From assembly GCF_018390695.1 (NCBI RefSeq), contig NZ_JAHBGF010000016.1, positions 62,001-126,000 on the forward strand: a DNA stretch of 64,000 bases, in the 5' to 3' direction. Origin of the DNA: Ancylobacter sonchi. GTDB taxonomy: Bacteria; Pseudomonadota; Alphaproteobacteria; Rhizobiales; Xanthobacteraceae. The position numbers and the translations under genes were made by a program. The notes under the pieces were generated by a model that saw only the letters and a list, made by a program, of their open reading frames with translations, did not search any database and had not been told where the DNA came from. Numbering within the stretch: the first letter of the stretch is position 1; every line of letters begins with the position of its first letter. Shown one piece after another: positions 56,330 to 64,000 of this stretch.

Positions 56330-56833
56330 TCAGTAGGCGAGCTCAAAGGGCTCGCCTTCCATCGCCTCGCGGCCCCGGCCGATGGCGGCGACCGCCGCGC
56401 TCATGCGGCCCTGCCGGCCGAGCGCAGCGTCGGCGAGCGACACCAGGAGCGCGTTCGGCGTGGCGCTGGGCGATGCCGCGCGCAGGGCGCGGGCGATCGC
56501 CATCTCCTCGCGCTCGGGGTCGAGCGCGCAGGCAGCGATGAAGGCGGAGGCGGTGGACCGGCTGATGCCGGCGAAGCAGTGCACCACCAGCGGCGCCTCG
56601 CGCGGCCAGCGACGGGCGAAGGCGAGGATCGCCGCCACATGCTCCGCGGCCGGGTGGATCAGCCCTTCCTGCGGCGCCACGATGTCGTTGAAGCCGACAA
56701 AGAGATGATCCTCGGCGCGGATGACGGCCGGGCGCAGCACCGGCGTGCCGACATTGATGACGGTGAGCACATGCGAGGCGCCGGTGCGCGTCACCGTTTC
56801 CTCGAGGCGCGAGAGCGGGCAGACATGGATCAT
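56330..56833 (-). CDS. Tyrosine/dual-specificity phosphatase-like protein
   Basis: The 167-residue protein has the Cys-x5-Arg loop HCFAGISRSTASA (Cys86, Arg92) and a preceding helix-rich segment with HLFVGFNDIV, which supplies a likely general-acid Asp. It belongs to the protein tyrosine phosphatase superfamily. The start overlaps the stop of the HD hydrolase gene as ATGA. Substrate unknown; last gene of an overlapping four-gene cassette. Confidence 0.85.
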   Translation of the reverse strand: MIHVCPLSRLEETVTRTGASHVLTVINVGTPVLRPAVIRAEDHLFVGFNDIVAPQEGLIHPAAEHVAAILAFARRWPREAPLVVHCFAGISRSTASAFIAACALDPEREEMAIARALRAASPSATPNALLVSLADAALGRQGRMSAAVAAIGRGREAMEGEPFELAY

Positions 56834-57462
56834 TTCGGGGCTCCGGGCGCCGGGTCGACGAGTTCGGTGAAACGGGCGAGGAAGCGCATCTTGGCCTCGC
56901 CGGCGCTCCACGGGGTGAGATGCTCGCGCTCGGCGGCGGCATCGAGCGGAAACGGCGCGCCGAAGAAGCGCCGGGCCTCGCCGACCTCGAAGCCGGCGAG
57001 GCGGGTGGCCTCCAGGAAGGCGCTGGCGCGGTCGGCCGCCTTCACCTTGCCGACCAGCACCGCCGGCCATTGCGCCGGCAGGCCGAAGCGCAGGCTGATC
57101 GCCGTCAGAAGGCGTGCCTCGACACTCTTGTAGTCGCCGCCGATCACCGCCTTGAACGGGCTGATCATATCACCGACCACATATTCCGGAGCGTCGTGCA
57201 GCAGCATGGCGAGGCGCCAGCGGCGGTCGAGGTCGACGCCGGCGGCCTGCGCCTGCCGGCGGGCGATCAGTTCCACCAGCACCGAGTGCTGGGCGACGGA
57301 GAAGATGTGCTCGCCGCTGGTCTGGCCGTTCCAGCGGGCGACGCGGGCGAGGCCGTGGGCGATGTCCTCGATCTCGACGTCGAGCGGCGAGGGATCGAGC
57401 AGGTCCAGCCGCCGGCCGGACAGCATGCGCTGCCATGCGCGGGCGGCACGGGCGGCGCTCAA
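56830..57462 (-). CDS. HD-domain hydrolase (YfbR-like 5'-nucleotidase type)
   Basis: The 210-residue protein shows GEHIFSVAQHSVLVELI, the HD pair AMLLHDAPEYVVGDM and SPFKAVIGGDYKSVEARLL, resembling YfbR-type deoxynucleotidases. The conserved N-terminal segment RAWQRMLSGRRLDLLDPSPL shows that it begins upstream of the first ATG; in-frame TTG codons at 57462 and 57468 are both possible, and the former has GAGGC at better spacing. Either start overlaps the tag gene. Confidence 0.85.
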   Translation of the reverse strand: MSAARAARAWQRMLSGRRLDLLDPSPLDVEIEDIAHGLARVARWNGQTSGEHIFSVAQHSVLVELIARRQAQAAGVDLDRRWRLAMLLHDAPEYVVGDMISPFKAVIGGDYKSVEARLLTAISLRFGLPAQWPAVLVGKVKAADRASAFLEATRLAGFEVGEARRFFGAPFPLDAAAEREHLTPWSAGEAKMRFLARFTELVDPAPGAPK

Positions 57463-58097
57463 CGGCAAGCCTCGGATTTGGCGGCCTCGGATTTGGCGGC
57501 CTCTAACTTGCCGGGGCCGAATTCCCGCGCGCCGTGCCGGTGGCAGGTGACGTCATGGTCGTCGACCATGCCGACCGCCTGCATGAAGGCGTAGACGATG
57601 GTCGGACCGACGAAGTTGAAGCCGCGGCCCTTCAGCTCCTTCGACATCGCCTGCGCCACCGGCGAGGTGACGATGGGCGCGTCGCCCACCTCGCGGCCAT
57701 TGTCCAGGGTCGGGCCGTTGATGCCCCACAGCAGCGCCGAGAACCCCGGCCCCTTCTCCATAATGTCGAGCCAGACGCGGGCGGAGCGGATGGTCGCCTC
57801 GATTTTGGCGCGGTTGCGCACGATGCCGACATCCTGCATCAGCACCTCGACCTTGTCGGGCCCGTAGCCGGCGATGATCTCCGGCCGGAAGCCGTCGAAG
57901 GCGCGGCGGAAGCCGTCGCGCTTGCGCAGGATGGTGATCCAGGCAAGGCCGGCCTGGAAGCCGTCGAGGATCAGCTTCTCGAACAGCGCGCGGTCGTCGA
58001 GCTCCGGCACGCCCCACTCGGTGTCATGATAGGTGACGTAGAGCGGATCGGTGCCGCACCATTTGCAGCGGTGGAGACCGTCGGCGTGAATGTGCAT
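57459..58097 (-). CDS. tag: DNA-3-methyladenine glycosylase I
   Basis: This 212-residue base-excision enzyme has the zinc-site start HRCKWCGTDPLYVTYHDTEW, GFQAGLAWITILRKRDGFRR and FNFVGPTIVYAFMQAVGMVD with the final CHRH ligands. It removes 3-methyladenine from alkylated DNA. The ATG overlaps the ygfZ stop by one base (TGATG). The last residues are a duplicated AAKSE peptide encoded by the repeat at 57471-57515. Confidence 0.95.
   Translation of the reverse strand: MHIHADGLHRCKWCGTDPLYVTYHDTEWGVPELDDRALFEKLILDGFQAGLAWITILRKRDGFRRAFDGFRPEIIAGYGPDKVEVLMQDVGIVRNRAKIEATIRSARVWLDIMEKGPGFSALLWGINGPTLDNGREVGDAPIVTSPVAQAMSKELKGRGFNFVGPTIVYAFMQAVGMVDDHDVTCHRHGAREFGPGKLEAAKSEAAKSEACR
57471..57515. repeat. 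15-base tandem repeat at the 3' end of tag
   Basis: Two perfect copies of CTCGGATTTGGCGGC (57471-57485, 57486-57500) are followed by a degenerate third (CTCTAACTTGCCGGG). In the tag frame they encode LEAAKSEAAKSE, extending only the C-terminal tail. Confidence 0.7.
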
Positions 58098-58942
58098 CAG
58101 GCGGCGCTCCCGGTGCCCGGAATGACAAAGCTGGCCCAGTCGAGCCGTTCGGGCACCAGCGTCGCGCCGTCCGCCTCGACGGCCAACCCGGATTCGCGCG
58201 CCTCGGCGAGGCGGTCGAGGCGCACCGTCGCCAGAAGCCGCCCCTCGACGCCGGAGCCGACCGTGCCGAGCGTCTTGCCGCCGGCGAGGATCGGCGTGCC
58301 GGGAGCCGGCGGGGTACCGCACACCGCGAACGGCACAATGCGGGTACGTGCGGTGCCGCGGTGCTGCATGCGGCTGACGATCTCCTGGCCGACATAGCAG
58401 CCCTTGTCGAAGTCGATGCCGCCCAGCTGGTCCATGTCCGCCTCATGCGGGAAGGCGTCGGCATAGGCGAAATCGCGCCCGCCCTCCGGCACGCCGAGCG
58501 CCACGCGATGCGCCTGCCAAGAGGCCTCGTCGGCATCCGGCGCGACGGCGGCGCCGGGCGCCAGCAGGAAGCGGGTGCCGAGCGCCGGCAGGCGCGGATC
58601 GGCGAAGGCGGGGGCGCCAACGGGCGGCTCGCTTCCGCCCCAGGCGACGCCGACGCGCCAGCCTTCCAGCGCCGCGATCTCCACCTTGGCGCGCAAACGA
58701 TAGAGGGTGAGGCGCTTCAGCAGCTCGGCGAGGCGGTCGGCGGGCAGGTCGAGGCGGAAGCCGTCCTCGTCGCCGAGCACGAACATGTCGGCGATGATCT
58801 TGCCCTGCGGGGTGAGCAGCGCGGCATAGCGCGCCGCGCCCGGCGCCGGGGTGCGGGCGGTGAGCAGATTGTCGAGGAAATGCGCCGCATCGGCGCCACC
58901 GATCCGGGCGAGAGCACGCTGTTCGAGAAGAGCGATGGGCAT
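58097..58942 (-). CDS. ygfZ: Folate-binding YgfZ-type Fe-S cluster assembly protein
   Basis: The 281-residue aminomethyltransferase-fold protein has the YgfZ signature DFDKGCYVGQEIVSRMQHRG with its essential Cys. The N-terminus MPIALLEQRALARIGGADAA and TPQGKIIADMFVL fit the family. YgfZ uses tetrahydrofolate to help assemble or repair Fe-S proteins. It is the first gene of the cassette ygfZ-tag-HD-phosphatase. Confidence 0.92.
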   Translation of the reverse strand: MPIALLEQRALARIGGADAAHFLDNLLTARTPAPGAARYAALLTPQGKIIADMFVLGDEDGFRLDLPADRLAELLKRLTLYRLRAKVEIAALEGWRVGVAWGGSEPPVGAPAFADPRLPALGTRFLLAPGAAVAPDADEASWQAHRVALGVPEGGRDFAYADAFPHEADMDQLGGIDFDKGCYVGQEIVSRMQHRGTARTRIVPFAVCGTPPAPGTPILAGGKTLGTVGSGVEGRLLATVRLDRLAEARESGLAVEADGATLVPERLDWASFVIPGTGSAA

Positions 58943-59061
58943 GCAGCCGCCTCCCGGCACGATGGGCGCCGGCATCGATACCGACTCGACCGGCGGACCG
59001 GCCGTTTCGCACAGGTAAGGCGAGCGGGCGGCGCCGGCAAGAGCGGAGAGGCGCTCGCTCC

Positions 59062-59859
59062 TTACGTCCGGCGCGGCGCGGCCGGGGCACCGATATCGGC
59101 GCTGTGGCCGGCGAAGTCGATGCTGGGATAGACGCCGCTGAGCACCTCGTCGAAATGGCGGCGAACCGCCTCCGAACACTCGCAGCTGGCCTGCCTCAGG
59201 CGGACCGCGTCCCTCACCACCAGCCGGCCGCGCCGCGTGTCGACCGCCCCCGCCTCGCGCAGCGCATGCAGCACCCGACCGACATAGGACCGCCCTACCG
59301 CCAGCATGGCGGCGAGTTGCTCCTGGGTGAGGCGGACATTCTCGTCGCCGGTGCGCTCCATGGCGCCGATCAGCCATTTGGCGGTGCGTTGTTCGATGGA
59401 ATGGGCGGCGTTGCACGCCACCGACTGGAAGATCTGCGCCAGCAGGCAATCGGCATAACGGGCGAACAGGTGGCGCAGCATCCCCGACTGCTCCTTGGCA
59501 CGCTCGAGATCGGCGCTGTCGAGCCGCAGCAGCGGCCCGCCGATCTGCACCTGCGCCCGGCAATAGGCCGGCAGCCGGCCCTGGCTGACGATGCCGCCAA
59601 CCGCGCCTTCGCGCCCGACCATGCCGACCTCGGCGGGGCGGCCGTCCTCCAGCATCACCATGAAGGAGATGAGGGTCGGCCCGCAGGGGAAATAGACCGT
59701 GCGCACATCGTCGCCCGGCTCGTACAGCACAGTGCCGGCGGGCCGCTCCAGCCGCATCAGATGACTACGCAGCAGCGCGAAATCCACGTCGCGCACCGCC
59801 GCCAGCAGATTGTTGCCGGTCGCCGCACCGCCGATCCCGACATTGGCCACGCTCGCCAT
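59062..59859 (-). CDS. Crp/Fnr-family transcriptional regulator
   Basis: This 265-residue protein has an N-terminal cyclic-nucleotide-type sensor domain (GTVLYEPGDDVRTVYFPCGP, VGMVGREGAVGGI) and a C-terminal Crp HTH (LTQEQLAAMLAVGRSYVGRV, LHALREAGAVDTRRGRLVV). The FNR cysteine cluster is absent, so it is not an oxygen sensor of that kind. The ATG at 59859 has GGAGGG upstream; a GTG at 59919 would add 20 residues. A short Cys pair (SCEC) sits in the C-terminal tail. Divergent from the kinase gene. Confidence 0.88.
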   Translation of the reverse strand: MASVANVGIGGAATGNNLLAAVRDVDFALLRSHLMRLERPAGTVLYEPGDDVRTVYFPCGPTLISFMVMLEDGRPAEVGMVGREGAVGGIVSQGRLPAYCRAQVQIGGPLLRLDSADLERAKEQSGMLRHLFARYADCLLAQIFQSVACNAAHSIEQRTAKWLIGAMERTGDENVRLTQEQLAAMLAVGRSYVGRVLHALREAGAVDTRRGRLVVRDAVRLRQASCECSEAVRRHFDEVLSGVYPSIDFAGHSADIGAPAAPRRT

Positions 59860-60115
59860 TCCGCCGCCCTCCGTTCGCATTGGGTAGACTGGCAACGCGG
59901 TAGGGGAAGAAATGTTCACCAGTGCGCAGAACGCGGCGCGCGCAGGCCCTACAAGGGAGGTAGCGAGCTAGGCATGCAGGGGCATGTTCGCCCTGGGGCC
60001 TTGCGCATCAGGTGGGAAGAAGGCGGGCGGATGGCCGTTCAACGGACGACGGGACGGAACGACACGCAGCGCAATCCTCCGCGCGGCCACGGCGGGAAAG
60101 CGGCCTGCCGTCCGC

Positions 60116-61168
60116 ATGAGTGAACCCTCGGTCCGCCCCTCGCGGCTTTCGCCGTTCTGGAGGCTGGTGACGGCGGCGCGGCCGCTGCGCCGTCACCCCT
60201 GGCTGGGCGACGCGGTCGGCCTCGCCATGCTGGCGGCGGCGGTGGCGCTGCGATTCGCCGTCGACGACGTGCTGCCGCCGGGCTTCCCCTTCCTCACCTT
60301 CTTTCCGGCGGTCATCCTCACCACCTTCTTCTGCGGGCTGAGGCCGGGGCTGACCTGCGCGGCGCTGTCCACCGTCGCGGCCTGGGTCTTCTTCATCGGC
60401 CCGGCGACCGGCATGGACATCGCCGACGGCCAGGCGCTGCTGGCGCTGGCCTTCTTCGTCGCCATCGCCACCATCGACATCGCGCTGATTCATTTCACCT
60501 TCCGCGCCGCCGAGCAGCTGCGGGAGGAGCAGGAGACTACCGCCCGGCTCTATGAGAGCCAGCGCATCATGTTCCAGGAGCTGCAGCACCGCGTCGCCAA
60601 CAACATGCAGTTCGTGGCGGCGCTGCTGAACCTCCACAAGCGGCGCGCCGCCGGCGACCCAGCGCAGGCGCTCGGCGCGCTCGACGAGGCGCGCGCGCGG
60701 CTCGACACCATCGCGCGCATCCATCGGCATCTCTACGCCCCCGAGCGGATCGACATGCCGACCGGCCAATATCTGCGCGAGCTCTGCGGCGAGATAACCG
60801 CCGCTGCCGGCGTCGAGGGCATCGCCTGCGAGGTCGCCTCGCCGGACCTGCCGCTGAACGTGACCCAGCTGACCACGCTGTCCATGCTGGTCGCCGAGAT
60901 CGTCACCAACTCGCTCAAGCACGCCTATGCCCCGGGCGACGCCGGCACGCTGCGCCTCGCGGTGAGGCCACGCGGCGAGCGGCGCTACGAAATCGCCATC
61001 GCCGATGACGGGCGCGGCCTGCCGGAGGGCACCGACCTTAGCCAGAGCAAGGGCCTCGGCTGGCGGATCATCCAGGGTCTCGCCAGCCAGCTCGACGGCG
61101 AAGCCCGGCACGGCACCGCCCCCAGTGGCACCGGCACGGAGGTGCGGGTGGAATTCGCCATAGCCTGA
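60116..61168 (+). CDS. HWE/HisKA_2-type sensor histidine kinase with DUF4118 membrane domain
   Basis: The 350-residue kinase has an N-terminal four-helix DUF4118-like membrane domain (FPFLTFFPAVILTTFFCGLR, then PGLTCAALSTVAAWVFFIGP), a HisKA_2 H-box FQELQHRVANNMQFVAALLN with His158, and an HATPase domain (LVAEIVTNSLKHAYAPG, DDGRGLPEG, GLGWRIIQGLASQL). Kinases of this type often serve general stress or light signalling in alphaproteobacteria. No response regulator is adjacent. The ATG at 60116 precedes the family start; ribosome site weak. Confidence 0.88.
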   Translation: MSEPSVRPSRLSPFWRLVTAARPLRRHPWLGDAVGLAMLAAAVALRFAVDDVLPPGFPFLTFFPAVILTTFFCGLRPGLTCAALSTVAAWVFFIGPATGMDIADGQALLALAFFVAIATIDIALIHFTFRAAEQLREEQETTARLYESQRIMFQELQHRVANNMQFVAALLNLHKRRAAGDPAQALGALDEARARLDTIARIHRHLYAPERIDMPTGQYLRELCGEITAAAGVEGIACEVASPDLPLNVTQLTTLSMLVAEIVTNSLKHAYAPGDAGTLRLAVRPRGERRYEIAIADDGRGLPEGTDLSQSKGLGWRIIQGLASQLDGEARHGTAPSGTGTEVRVEFAIA

Positions 61169-61292
61169 GCACGGCGGGCGGGAGCGTGCCGTCCGCCGTG
61201 GCCGATTCTTCCGCCGTGGTCTTGCGGCCGGAACTGGGCTAAGAGCGCGCAGCGCTTTCATGCATCGGCTTCCACCAGCGGAGACCCCCACC

Positions 61293-62627
61293 ATGACCCA
61301 GACCTTCGACCTTCTCCTCAAGGGCGGCACGGTGGTGAATCAGGACGGTGTCGCGGTGCGGGACGTCGGCGTGACCGGCGGGCGCATCGCCGGCATCGGC
61401 TCCTTCGACGCCGCCCAGGCCGGCGAGACCGTCGACTGCACCGGCCTGCACGTGCTGCCGGGCGTCATCGACACCCAGGTGCATTTCCGCGAGCCCGGCA
61501 TGGAGCACAAGGAAGACCTGGAGACCGGCTCGCGCGCGGCGGTGATGGGCGGGGTGACGGCGGTGTTCGAGATGCCGAACACCAATCCGCTCACCACCTC
61601 GGCCAGTGCGCTGGAGGACAAGATCGCCCGCGCCACCGGGCGCATGCATTGCGACTTCGCCTTCTTCGTCGGCGGCACGCATGACAATGTGAAGGACCTG
61701 CCGGAGCTCGAAATGCTGCCCGGCGCCGCCGGCATCAAGGTGTTCATCGGCTCCTCCACCGGCTCGCTGCTGGTGGCCGACGACCCCGGCGTGCGCGAGA
61801 TCCTGAAGGTGATCCGCCGCCGCGCCTCCTTCCACTGCGAGGACGAGCCGCGCCTCGCCGAGCGCAAGGGCCTGCGCGTGCCCGGCGACGCCTCCTCGCA
61901 CCCGGTGTGGCGCGACGAGATCGCCGCGCTGACCGCCACCACCCGCCTCGTCAACCTCGCCCGCGAGGTCGGCAAGCGCGTGCATGTGCTGCACGTCACC
62001 ACGGCCGAGGAAATGCTGTTCCTCGCCGACAACAAGGACGTCGCCAGCGTCGAGGTGACGCCGCATCACCTCACCATGGATGCGAGCTGGTACCAGCGCC
62101 TCGGCTCGCTGGTGCAGATGAACCCGCCGGTCCGCGACGCCCGCCACCGGGATGCGCTGTGGGCGGCGCTGGCCGCCGGCGTGGTCGACGTGCTCGGCTC
62201 CGACCACGCGCCGCACACGCTGGAGGAGAAAGCCAAGCCCTATCCTGACAGCCCCTCCGGCATGACCGGCGTGCAGACGCTGGTGCCGATGATGCTCGAC
62301 CATGTGAATGCCGGCCGGCTGACGCTGGAGCGCTTCGTCGACCTGTCGAGCGCCGGGCCGGCGCGGCTGTTCAACATCGCCACCAAGGGGCGGATCGCGG
62401 TCGGCTACGATGCCGACTTCACCGTGGTCGACCTGAAGCGGCGCGAGACCATCACCAATGGCTGGATCGCCTCCCGGCCGGGCTGGACGCCCTATGACGG
62501 CATCGAGGTCACCGGCTGGCCGGTCGGCACCTTCCTGCGCGGCTCCAAGGTGATGTGGGAAGGCGAGCTCACCACGCCGTCCTCCGGCACGCCGGTGCGT
62601 TTCATGGATGCGCTGAAGCCGCTGTGA
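61293..62627 (+). CDS. Dihydroorotase-family amidohydrolase with altered metal site
   Basis: This 444-residue cyclic amidohydrolase resembles class I dihydroorotases: LPGVIDTQVHFREPGMEHKE, EMPNTNPLTTS, GIKVFIGSSTGSL (carboxylated Lys), HVLHVTTAEEM, VEVTPHHLTM and GSDHAPHT. The first His of the usual HxH metal motif is Gln62 (QVH); the other ligands are in place. It may be an active variant or a pseudo-dihydroorotase. Allantoinase is a less likely alternative. GGAG precedes the ATG. Confidence 0.85.
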   Translation: MTQTFDLLLKGGTVVNQDGVAVRDVGVTGGRIAGIGSFDAAQAGETVDCTGLHVLPGVIDTQVHFREPGMEHKEDLETGSRAAVMGGVTAVFEMPNTNPLTTSASALEDKIARATGRMHCDFAFFVGGTHDNVKDLPELEMLPGAAGIKVFIGSSTGSLLVADDPGVREILKVIRRRASFHCEDEPRLAERKGLRVPGDASSHPVWRDEIAALTATTRLVNLAREVGKRVHVLHVTTAEEMLFLADNKDVASVEVTPHHLTMDASWYQRLGSLVQMNPPVRDARHRDALWAALAAGVVDVLGSDHAPHTLEEKAKPYPDSPSGMTGVQTLVPMMLDHVNAGRLTLERFVDLSSAGPARLFNIATKGRIAVGYDADFTVVDLKRRETITNGWIASRPGWTPYDGIEVTGWPVGTFLRGSKVMWEGELTTPSSGTPVRFMDALKPL

Positions 62628-62646
62628 GGCGGCTTCAGCAGGTCAC

Positions 62647-63396
62647 TCAATACGTCACTTCCGCCAGATACAGCCCCGCCGACGGCGCCATCGGGCCGCA
62701 GCGCGTGCGGTCCCGCGCCTCCAGCGCCGCCTTGACGTCGCCGGGGGTCCAGGCACCCTCGCCGACCTTCACCAGCGTGCCGACCATCGAGCGCACCTGA
62801 TGGTGCAGGAAGGACCGCGCGGCGGCATGGACGCGGATCTCCGTGCCGAAATCGAGCGGCGCCGTCTGCACCTCCAGCCGGTCCAGCGTCTTCACCGGCG
62901 AATTGGCCTGGCAGCCAATGGCGCGGAAGGTGGTGAAATCGTGCCGGCCGACCAGCTGCCGCGCGCCCTCCGCCATCGCCTGCGCGTCGAGCGGGCGCAG
63001 CACCCGCCACGCCCGGTCGCGGTCGAGCACCAGATCGGGGCGGCGCACGATGATGCGGTAGAGATAGCGCCGGCCGATGGCCGAGAAGCGGGCATGGAAA
63101 TCGTCCGGCGCCACCTCCGCCGCCAGTACCGCCACCGGCAGCGGCCGCAGATGCGCGTTCATCGCATCGCGCACCGTGTCGGGACGCCAGTGCTTCTCCA
63201 GCTCGATATGGGCGACCTGCCCGGTGGCGTGTACGCCGGCATCGGTGCGCCCGGCGCCCTGCACATGGACGCGCTCACCGGTGAAGCGCTCCACCGCATC
63301 GGTGAGCGCGCCCTGCACGGAGGCTCCCTCGGCCTGGATCTGCCAGCCGACGAAGGGCGTGCCGTCATATTCGATGGTGAGCTTGTAGCGGGGCAT
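62647..63396 (-). CDS. truA: tRNA pseudouridine(38-40) synthase TruA
   Basis: The 249-residue synthase has the catalytic Asp52 in [20 protein letters not shown], the N-terminal [18 protein letters not shown] and [17 protein letters not shown]. It modifies positions 38-40 of the tRNA anticodon arm. The start [12 protein letters not shown] fits; the upstream in-frame extension is basic and spurious. Convergent with the dihydroorotase gene, divergent from polA. Confidence 0.96.
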   Translation of the reverse strand: MPRYKLTIEYDGTPFVGWQIQAEGASVQGALTDAVERFTGERVHVQGAGRTDAGVHATGQVAHIELEKHWRPDTVRDAMNAHLRPLPVAVLAAEVAPDDFHARFSAIGRRYLYRIIVRRPDLVLDRDRAWRVLRPLDAQAMAEGARQLVGRHDFTTFRAIGCQANSPVKTLDRLEVQTAPLDFGTEIRVHAAARSFLHHQVRSMVGTLVKVGEGAWTPGDVKAALEARDRTRCGPMAPSAGLYLAEVTY

Positions 63397-63512
63397 GGTC
63401 CTCGTCCTCGGCGCTCTGTAGCGCCGGGCGGGCGCGCCGTCACTATCTGCGCTCCCGCCCTTGCCCCGACGGACAGGCTTGGGCATCGTGCGCGCCCGAA
63501 ACGGAGCCCGCC

Positions 63513-64000
63513 ATGACCGACCGCACCGACATCGTAGACCCGAACGACCATGTCGTGCTGATCGACGGCTCGGCCTACATCTTCCGTGCGTATCACGCGC
63601 TGCCGCCGCTCACCCGCTCCTCCGACAAGCTGCCGATCGGCGCGGTGGCCGGCTTCTGCAACATGCTGTGGAAGCTCGTCCGGGCGCAGGGCTTCGAGCC
63701 GAAGCCGACCCATCTCGCGGTGGTGTTCGACAAGTCCGAGCAGACCTTCCGCAAGGACATCTACCCGCTCTACAAGGCGCAGCGTCCGGACCTGCCGGAA
63801 GACCTGATCCCGCAGTTCCCGCTGATCCGCGAGGCCACCCGTGCGTTCGACCTCGCCTGCGTCGAGCAGGCCGGCTTCGAGGCCGACGACATCATGGCCA
63901 CCTATGCCGAGCAGGCGAAGAAGCGTGGCGCCCGCGTCACCATCATCTCCTCCGACAAGGACCTGATGCAGCTGGTCGACGACAATGTCCGCATGTACGA
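63513..64000 (+). CDS. polA: DNA polymerase I, 5' part (cut by window edge)
   Basis: The first 162 codons encode the N-terminal 5'-3' exonuclease domain: [80 protein letters not shown] and [19 protein letters not shown], with the metal-binding acidic residues. A CGGAGC site lies before the ATG. The polymerase domain is beyond the window. Confidence 0.95.
   Translation, partial: MTDRTDIVDPNDHVVLIDGSAYIFRAYHALPPLTRSSDKLPIGAVAGFCNMLWKLVRAQGFEPKPTHLAVVFDKSEQTFRKDIYPLYKAQRPDLPEDLIPQFPLIREATRAFDLACVEQAGFEADDIMATYAEQAKKRGARVTIISSDKDLMQLVDDNVRMY

Overview
The window is gene-dense, very GC-rich chromosomal DNA from an alphaproteobacterium, most likely of the order Hyphomicrobiales (Xanthobacteraceae-like). 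The evidence is the phoR-pstSCAB-phoU-phoB order, a colinear actS-actR (RegB/RegA) redox pair, pmtA close to dnaKJ, an alphaproteobacterial sigma-32 promoter before dnaK, a possible PhaR site before an intracellular PHB depolymerase gene, and the HWE/HisKA_2-type kinase. I saw no tRNA, rRNA, CRISPR array, prophage or insertion sequence.

1-13.2 kb is one long minus-strand operon for oxidative, non-phosphorylating pentose use. It runs ytfQ-ytfR-ytfT-yjfF (furanose-sugar ABC importer), a GntR/FadR regulator, an L-arabonate-type IlvD/Edd dehydratase, a DapA-fold 2-keto-3-deoxypentonate dehydratase, an alpha-ketoglutarate-semialdehyde dehydrogenase, a Gfo/Idh/MocA sugar 1-dehydrogenase, a XylD-like D-xylonate dehydratase and an SMP-30 lactonase cut by the left edge. 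Together these would take L-arabinose, and probably D-xylose, to 2-oxoglutarate (Weimberg-type route). A 17-base palindrome upstream of ytfQ is a good candidate operator.

13.4-30 kb is mixed: a GNAT protein, trpS, murJ, a PfkB/adenosine-kinase-like protein, a methyltransferase, actSR, phaZ, a secreted protein of unknown role, AraC and LysR regulators, an SDR, and a cobalt-type nitrile hydratase operon whose beta subunit is split into two ORFs and whose alpha subunit has a 12-histidine head. A secreted choloylglycine-hydrolase-family enzyme closes the block. Two loci here carry a shared 14-base minisatellite.

30-38 kb is the Pho regulon core (phoR, then a three-unit Pho box, pstSCAB, phoU, phoB), with a PPK2 polyphosphate kinase gene divergent from phoR. 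38-48 kb holds a proline-rich secreted protein, a UPF0104 membrane protein, kup, a TetR regulator, an epimerase-like SDR, queG, a GST-fold protein (possibly FzlA), a VOC protein and a TIM-barrel isomerase.

48-64 kb is housekeeping: dnaK and dnaJ, pmtA, an FMN reductase, pyrF, a tandem DUF1330 protein, rpsU with an intrinsic terminator, a GNAT protein, an overlapping ygfZ-tag-HD hydrolase-tyrosine phosphatase cassette, a Crp-type regulator divergent from an HWE kinase, a dihydroorotase-family protein lacking the first metal-binding histidine, truA, and the 5' end of polA at the right edge. Most genes are tightly packed with ATGA or TGATG overlaps. GTG and TTG starts are common. Long antisense ORFs are a by-product of the base composition.
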